From Ruminococcus bicirculans (ex Wegman et al. 2014) (GTDB lineage: Bacteria; Bacillota; Clostridia; Oscillospirales; Ruminococcaceae): DNA of 64,000 nucleotides. The translations under genes and the position numbers were made by a program. Under the pieces are notes generated by a model, which was not told the DNA's origin, made no database searches, and worked only from the letters and a program-made list of their open reading frames with translations. Where the stretch lies: positions 248,001-312,000 of the forward strand of contig NZ_HF545616.1 in NCBI RefSeq assembly GCF_000723465.1, in the 5' to 3' direction. Below, piece by piece: positions 59,523 through 64,000 of this stretch (its first letter is position 1; the number at the start of each line of letters is the position of its first letter).

Positions 59523-60494
59523 ATGAAAACAAAGGAATGTCCTTTTTGCCATAAGGAAATATCCGAAGAAGCAATACTCTGTAAGTATTGCCATAACCTG
59601 CTTATAGACGAAAGCACGCCTGTTACGGAAGACAGCAAGCAGGAGGAACAGAATTTCACCTCTGCTGACGATGCTGACAGAACAAGAGTGTTCACAAAGC
59701 AGGAGGCACAGGAGTATGAAGAGAAAACAAGAGCCTTTACCGTGCCTAAACAGCCGGAAGAGCCTACAGAGTTTTTCTCCACACCAATAGCTGATAGCCA
59801 TGATAATAATGACGGCTCTGAGAATTATCAGGATAATTATGATAATGGCGGTTATTCTGACGATGAAAACGATTATTCCGATGATGATACAGAGGATAAC
59901 GATGACGCTTCCAGAAAGAAGCTCTTTGCAATTACTGCCACTATCACAGTGGGTATACTTGTGGTGGTCATTCTTGCTATAGTTGCAGGCTATAAGATCT
60001 TCGGTTTTGGCGGAACAAATAATAAGACCACTACTACTACAAAGCCAAAAACAGCTGTTGCCGCTGATGACGACAGTAAGGGAGGCGTGTTCGTCGATAC
60101 CGAGAGCAGTGCAGTTTCTGCTGACACAAATACCACTACCTCACAGCCGGCTGACGAAAGCTCAACACCAGCCACCGAAACTTCTGCACCTGATACAGAA
60201 ACAACGACAACTACCACAACAACTGCCTCAGATACAGAAACTACAACAACTACCACAACTACAGCAGACTCAAAGCCTGACGAAACTACAACAACTACAT
60301 CAGCCGAGAGCGGAGATTCTGCAAAGGCTGTCGCCGCTATCACAGCTCAGATAGACGGCAAGGTGTCTTCATATGAATACAGAACTGAGGACGCAGGCTT
60401 CATGTACTATTACGTCTTTACAGAAGACGGTCATGGCTACAGCGCCGCATATAATAAGGCAGACGGCTCAGTTGTACTTGTACAGAGCTACTGA
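59523..60494 (+). CDS. zinc-ribbon membrane protein with Thr-rich linker
   Basis: 323 residues. An N-terminal zinc ribbon (CPFCHKEISEEAILCKYCH) precedes an acidic cytosolic stretch with two T-R-[VA]-F boxes (ADRTRVFTKQE, EKTRAFTVPK). One membrane helix (LFAITATITVGILVVVILAI, about 138-158), an external linker of repeated Thr blocks (ETTTTTTTT) and a small folded C-terminal domain (YEYRTEDAGFMYYYVFTEDG) follow. The TR-F boxes resemble sites phosphorylated by Ser/Thr kinases and read by FHA domains (inference). Role unknown; common style in Ruminococcus. SD GGGAGG. Confidence 0.8.
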   Translation: MKTKECPFCHKEISEEAILCKYCHNLLIDESTPVTEDSKQEEQNFTSADDADRTRVFTKQEAQEYEEKTRAFTVPKQPEEPTEFFSTPIADSHDNNDGSENYQDNYDNGGYSDDENDYSDDDTEDNDDASRKKLFAITATITVGILVVVILAIVAGYKIFGFGGTNNKTTTTTKPKTAVAADDDSKGGVFVDTESSAVSADTNTTTSQPADESSTPATETSAPDTETTTTTTTTASDTETTTTTTTTADSKPDETTTTTSAESGDSAKAVAAITAQIDGKVSSYEYRTEDAGFMYYYVFTEDGHGYSAAYNKADGSVVLVQSY

Positions 60495-60521
60495 TTTTAA
60501 ATAGAATATCACCGATTTTAC

Positions 60522-60556
60522 AAAGTGCGTTTTCCTTGTGAGAACGCACTTTTTGT
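60522..60556 (+). terminator. terminator after the zinc-ribbon gene
   Basis: AAAGTGCGTT-ttccttgtgag-AACGCACTTT followed by TTGTTT. Confidence 0.88.
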
Positions 60557-60630
60557 TTATACAAAAGTATTTTACATTGTGCATAGCAGTGTAAAGCCCG
60601 TTTTTGTGTGTAAATTCCTTTGCAAACATC

Positions 60631-60674
60631 TTACAATGACTTTACTTTACTTCGGTTACTGATTTTACAATGCT
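60631..60674 (+). promoter_or_regulatory. possible PhoP-type repeats upstream of pstS
   Basis: TTAC-containing boxes recur with an 11-bp period: TTACAATGACT, TTACTTTACTT, CGGTTACTGAT, TTTACAATGCT. Firmicute Pho boxes are 6-bp TT-ACA-like repeats with about 5-bp gaps, so this fits phosphate control of the pst operon. Boundaries are a guess. Confidence 0.4.
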
Positions 60675-60794
60675 GATGTATCATAAGTATATCACCTGAA
60701 TAGAAATAACATGAAGACCTGCACACAGGGTGCAGAGAGAAAAGGTGCAAATCAAAAAGCCCAAAGGGCAAGTATAAGAAAGAGGTTTTATATC

Positions 60795-61664
60795 ATGAAA
60801 ACAAGAACATCAAAACTGGCAGCGATCTTTACATCAGTTGCACTTGCAGCCACAATGCTCGCAAGCTGCGGAGGAAGCTCAGATAAGATCACAGTTATCT
60901 CCCGTGAGGACGGCTCAGGAACAAGAGGCGCATTCATCGAGCTGACAGGTATCGAGGAAAAAGACTCTAACGGCAACAAGACCGATAACACAAAGAAAGA
61001 CGCTCTTATCTGTAAGTCAACAGACGTTGTGCTTACTCAGGTGTCAGGAGATAAGAACGCTATCGGCTATATCTCATTCGGCTCACTGAACGATACAGTA
61101 AAGGCTCTTAAAGTAGAGGGCGTTGAGCCTTCTACGGCAACTATCGAAAGCGGTGATTATAAAATAGTAAGACCTTTCAATATCGCTGTTAAAGACGGAC
61201 TTTCAGACGCCGCTCAGGACTTTGAGAACTATATCCTCAGCTCAGATGGTCAGGATATCATCGAAAAGGCAGGCTATATAAAGATCGACAAGAGCGCAGC
61301 AGCTTACGCTTCAAACAACGCTTCCGGTAAGATAGTAGTCAGCGGTTCATCATCAGTAACACCGGTTATGGAAAAGCTTGCAGAAGCATATCAGAAGGCA
61401 AACACAAACGTAACAGTAGACGTTCAGCAGTCAGACTCCTCAACAGGTATCAAGGATGCTATCAACGGCACATCTGATATCGGTATGGCTTCAAGAGATA
61501 TCTCAGACGACGAGCTTTCACAGGGTATCAAGTCTGTAACTATCGCTCAGGACGCTATCGCAGTTATCGTAAATAAGGATAACGCAGTTGAAGATATCAC
61601 AATGGACGAGATAAAGGCTATCTATACAGGCTCAAAGACAACATGGTCTGACGAAAGCAAATAA
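60795..61664 (+). CDS. pstS: phosphate-binding lipoprotein PstS, halves swapped
   Basis: 289 residues from ATG 60795 (AGAGG upstream). After a lipoprotein signal (TMLASC), the segment usually found in the second half of PstS comes first: ITVISREDGSGTRGAFIELTG, KNAIGYISFGSLNDTVKALK. The usual first half follows: IVVSGSSSVTPVMEKLAEAY, VQQSDSSTGIKDAINGTSDIGMASR, DAIAVIVNKDNAVEDITMDE. The order is thus circularly permuted relative to Bacillus or E. coli PstS but keeps all phosphate-binding loops (SGSSSVTP, QQSDSSTG, EDGSGTR). Such forms occur in Clostridia. It binds phosphate outside the membrane. Confidence 0.92.
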   Translation: MKTRTSKLAAIFTSVALAATMLASCGGSSDKITVISREDGSGTRGAFIELTGIEEKDSNGNKTDNTKKDALICKSTDVVLTQVSGDKNAIGYISFGSLNDTVKALKVEGVEPSTATIESGDYKIVRPFNIAVKDGLSDAAQDFENYILSSDGQDIIEKAGYIKIDKSAAAYASNNASGKIVVSGSSSVTPVMEKLAEAYQKANTNVTVDVQQSDSSTGIKDAINGTSDIGMASRDISDDELSQGIKSVTIAQDAIAVIVNKDNAVEDITMDEIKAIYTGSKTTWSDESK

Positions 61665-61785
61665 GCTATCAAGTTAATTCTCCATAAAGATTTGCACAAG
61701 ACAAAACTTTGGGCGGCACAGCAAATTGTCGCCCCCTTTGTCTGAGCAAAAAACAAGTGAAAAATTTTCAGAGGTGATAATTACG

Positions 61786-62706
61786 TTGACGGAAAACACA
61801 GCGGTGTCAGCGAATACAGCCGCTCAGAAGCCAACAGCAAAACAAAGTTCCCACCTGCTTGAGAAAGCGATGAAAGCATTGTTTTTCCTTTGCGCCTGCG
61901 TTTCAGTTGCGGCAGTAATAGTAATATGTATCTTCATGTTCGCTAAAGGCTGTCCTGCGATCGCAAAAATAGGTGTTGGAAACTTCCTCTTCGGAACAGA
62001 CTGGAGCCCAAGAAACGTCCCTGCTTCATATGGTATCTTCCCTATGATAGTCGGCTCTCTCTACTGCACCGCAGGAGCAATAATGATCGGTGTGCCGATT
62101 GGACTTTTAACAGCGATATTTATGGCAAAATTCTGTCCTAAAAAGCTTTTCAAGTGGCTCATGCCTCCAATAAATCTTCTTGCAGGCATACCGTCCATTG
62201 TATACGGCTTTTTCGGCATGGTAGTTGTAGTTCCTATCATAAGAAACCTTTTCGGCGGAACAGGAAACAGCGTGCTTACAGTTTCCATTATCCTCGGTAT
62301 CATGATACTTCCTACTATCGTGGGCATGAGCGTGAGCGCACTTAAAGCCGTTCCTGACAGTTACTATGAGGGCGCAGTCGCCCTTGGCGCAACACACGAA
62401 AGAGCAGTTGCAACAGTCGTTTTCCCTGCCGCAAAGTCAGGCATACTCGCAAGCGTTATCCTTGCAGTGGGCAGAGCAATAGGCGAAACAATGGCAGTCA
62501 TCATGATAGCAGGAAACTCCACTATCATTCCACACTCCCTCCTGGACAGCGTCCGTACCCTCACAGGCAATATCGTAATCGAAATGAGCTACGCCGAGGG
62601 ACTTCACTATGACGCTCTTATCGGAACAGGCGTTGTGCTGTTCGTGTTCATTCTTCTTCTGAACCTTTGCTTTAACCTTGTCACAAACAGAAAGGATAAA
62701 GGGTGA
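61786..62706 (+). CDS. pstC: phosphate ABC transporter permease PstC
   Basis: 306 residues from TTG 61786, which has GAGGTGAT at good spacing; another TTG 60 nt upstream has none. Six membrane helices; the binding-protein-dependent loop is GALALGATHERAVATVVFPAAKSG-like (YEGAVALGATHERAVATVVF). It forms the membrane channel with PstA. It follows pstS after 121 nt without a terminator. Confidence 0.95.
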   Translation: MTENTAVSANTAAQKPTAKQSSHLLEKAMKALFFLCACVSVAAVIVICIFMFAKGCPAIAKIGVGNFLFGTDWSPRNVPASYGIFPMIVGSLYCTAGAIMIGVPIGLLTAIFMAKFCPKKLFKWLMPPINLLAGIPSIVYGFFGMVVVVPIIRNLFGGTGNSVLTVSIILGIMILPTIVGMSVSALKAVPDSYYEGAVALGATHERAVATVVFPAAKSGILASVILAVGRAIGETMAVIMIAGNSTIIPHSLLDSVRTLTGNIVIEMSYAEGLHYDALIGTGVVLFVFILLLNLCFNLVTNRKDKG

Positions 62707-62711
62707 TAAAA

Positions 62712-63557
62712 ATGTCAGACAGAATGAAAACCTATAAAACACACCCCATGTCATTGGTGTTTAATATCCTAACCAAAATAGCAGTTGTGCTTACCATAAG
62801 CGTGTTCGTTCTTATCGTGGGCTATGTGGTGATAAAGGGCGTTCCTTATCTGAAACCGTCCCTCTTCGCAAAGACCTATACCACCGAGAATGTGTCAATG
62901 CTCCCCGCTATCGTGAACACCTTTGAAATGCTTCTGGTGTCCCTGGCAATAGCCGCACCTCTGGGCATATTCTGCGCAATATATCTCGTTGAGTATGCAA
63001 AGAAAGGCAATAAATTCGTCAGAGTCATAAGACTTACTACAGAAACACTCTCAGGTATCCCGTCCATAGTGTACGGACTTTTCGGAAATATGTTCTTTGT
63101 GCTTGCCCTTAACTGGAAGCTCTCCATGCTCTCAGGCGCTTGCACATTGGCAATAATGGTGCTTCCGCTCATAATCCGTTCTACCGAGGAAGCGCTGAAA
63201 TCTGTAGACGACAGCTTCCGTGAGGGCAGCTACGGACTTGGTGCAGGAAAGCTCAGAACTATCTTCGTTATCGTCCTGCCTCCTTCAATAAGCGGTATCC
63301 TCTCAGGCGTTATCCTTGCAATGGGAAGAATTTTCGGCGAAACAGCCGCCCTTATCTATACCGCAGGAACTATCGCCAAGTATGCAGGCCTTACAGACTC
63401 AGGACGTACCCTTTCTATCCATATGTATTCACTTTCAAACGAGGGACTTTATATGAACGAAGCAAGCGCTACAGCAGTTGTCCTGCTGGCAGTAGTCCTG
63501 CTTCTTAACGGACTTGCGTCCCTTGTTGCCAGAAAGCTTTCCAAAGGAGGAAACTAA
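62712..63557 (+). CDS. pstA: phosphate ABC transporter permease PstA
   Basis: 281 residues from ATG 62712 (AAGGGTGAT upstream; GTG 62703 overlaps pstC and is less likely). Membrane helices and the permease loop FREGSYGLGAGKLRTIFVIV. Partner of PstC. Ends 3 nt before pstB's start region, with the SD AAAGGAGG inside its end. Confidence 0.95.
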   Translation: MSDRMKTYKTHPMSLVFNILTKIAVVLTISVFVLIVGYVVIKGVPYLKPSLFAKTYTTENVSMLPAIVNTFEMLLVSLAIAAPLGIFCAIYLVEYAKKGNKFVRVIRLTTETLSGIPSIVYGLFGNMFFVLALNWKLSMLSGACTLAIMVLPLIIRSTEEALKSVDDSFREGSYGLGAGKLRTIFVIVLPPSISGILSGVILAMGRIFGETAALIYTAGTIAKYAGLTDSGRTLSIHMYSLSNEGLYMNEASATAVVLLAVVLLLNGLASLVARKLSKGGN

Positions 63558-63560
63558 TAA

Positions 63561-64000
63561 ATGATACAGCCAAAATTGCAGGTGAAAAACTGCGATCTCT
63601 TTTATGGAGATTTTCAGGCTCTCAAAAATATAAACTTGTCCATAGCCGAAAAGGAAATAACCGCATTCATAGGCCCTTCAGGCTGCGGAAAATCCACTCT
63701 TCTTAAGTCCCTCAACCGTATGAACGACCTTGTAGAGGGCTGTAAGATAACAGGCGATTTTACCCTTGACGGGGAGAATATCTATAAAGATATGGAAATA
63801 ACCGAGCTTAGAAAGCGTGTGGGAATGGTTTTCCAGAAACCAAACCTCTTCCCGATGTCTATTTACGATAATATCGCATACGGCCCAAGAACTCACGGCA
63901 TAAAGAAAAAAGCCGACCTTGACGAGATAGTCGAAACAACTCTCCGTCAGGCTTCCGTGTGGGACGAAACCAAGGACAGACTTAAAAAGTCCGCCCTGGG
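63561..64000 (+). CDS. pstB: phosphate ABC transporter ATPase PstB (partial)
   Basis: The first 146 codons are in the window: [20 protein letters not shown], Walker [21 protein letters not shown], and Q-loop [20 protein letters not shown]. All are hallmarks of PstB, which drives phosphate import with PstCA. The ABC signature and Walker B lie beyond the window end. SD AAAGGAGG precedes ATG 63561. Confidence 0.96.
   Translation, partial: MIQPKLQVKNCDLFYGDFQALKNINLSIAEKEITAFIGPSGCGKSTLLKSLNRMNDLVEGCKITGDFTLDGENIYKDMEITELRKRVGMVFQKPNLFPMSIYDNIAYGPRTHGIKKKADLDEIVETTLRQASVWDETKDRLKKSAL

Noticed and set aside
60180-60305. Short repeats that might suggest a CRISPR array
   Set aside because: They are in-frame Thr codon repeats without regular spacers; no cas genes and no CRISPR-like array anywhere in the window.
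59990-60343. Minus-strand frame of 117 codons, almost all Val
   Set aside because: It is the antisense of the Thr-codon repeats (ACA/ACT) of the zinc-ribbon gene.
59983-60354. Plus-strand Gln/Leu-rich frame of 123 codons
   Set aside because: Shifted reading of the same Thr-rich repeats, no SD.

Overview
The window looks like a low-GC Firmicutes chromosome, most likely a gut Ruminococcus or close relative (Clostridia, Oscillospiraceae). This is an inference from protein flavour: a zinc-ribbon membrane protein with Thr-rich linkers, a C-half/N-half-swapped PstS, an Agr system with a ruminococcal-style peptide, and MobP3/DUF3991/DUF4314 conjugation genes. It also fits the purine-rich Shine-Dalgarno sites in front of almost every gene. 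I recognise no species-specific marker.

Layout. (1) 1-5637 is a decaying flank on the minus strand: a broken secreted-protein gene, a broken sigma/anti-sigma pair, then an intact COG1078-type HD phosphohydrolase operon, a truncated P-loop gene resembling the N-terminus of defensive dCTP deaminases, and a truncated dGTPase. Together these look like the remains of a nucleotide-depletion defence locus. (2) 5895-51958 is a large integrative and conjugative element (ICE), nearly all on the minus strand. Its left part has a gamma-glutamylcyclotransferase/amidoligase pair, three large serine recombinases with a ParE/Phd-type toxin-antitoxin nested between them, a MazF-type toxin, small regulators and a sigma-like factor. 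(3) 16136-26629 is a plus-strand cargo block inside it: a complete Agr quorum-sensing set (response regulator, kinase, AgrB, AgrD), a secreted Tyr-rich protein, a three-gene ABC exporter, and a MutS-like gene split by an IS3-family element. Broken IS256-family copies follow (26753-28265). (4) 28432-46142 is the transfer module: MobP3-like relaxase fused to Sel1 repeats, RHH accessory protein, candidate oriT, NlpC-like hydrolase, VirB4, PrgI-like and VirB6-like proteins, VirD4 coupling protein, primase-like TOPRIM protein, lipoprotein, VirB2-like protein and a giant NlpC/P60-CnaB adhesin with an NPHTG sorting signal. (5) 46207-51595 is a regulator, an adenine and a cytosine DNA methylase, a Bro-N protein and DUF4314.

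(6) 51959-58776 is a second, older element remnant in tandem. It holds a LlaJI/McrBC-type restriction module (adenine methylase, McrB-like AAA+, McrC/LlaJI-like nuclease), another IS3-family copy, and then a second copy of the ICE right end (dcm 5' part, DUF4314 and a ~282-bp non-coding repeat). That repeat ends exactly at the 3' CCA of tRNA-Tyr. (7) 58775-64000 is ordinary chromosome: a tRNA-Tyr/Thr/Pro operon with a consensus promoter, a zinc-ribbon membrane protein, and the phosphate transport operon pstS-pstC-pstA-pstB, with pstB cut by the window edge.

Main points of interest: the duplicated element end at tRNA-Tyr; a canonical A-AAA-AAC slippery site in the amidoligase gene that opens an acidic tail shared with other element proteins; the Agr-linked exporter/MutS cargo; a degenerate tRNA-like sequence plus terminator inside the transfer operon; and the nucleotide-depletion relic.
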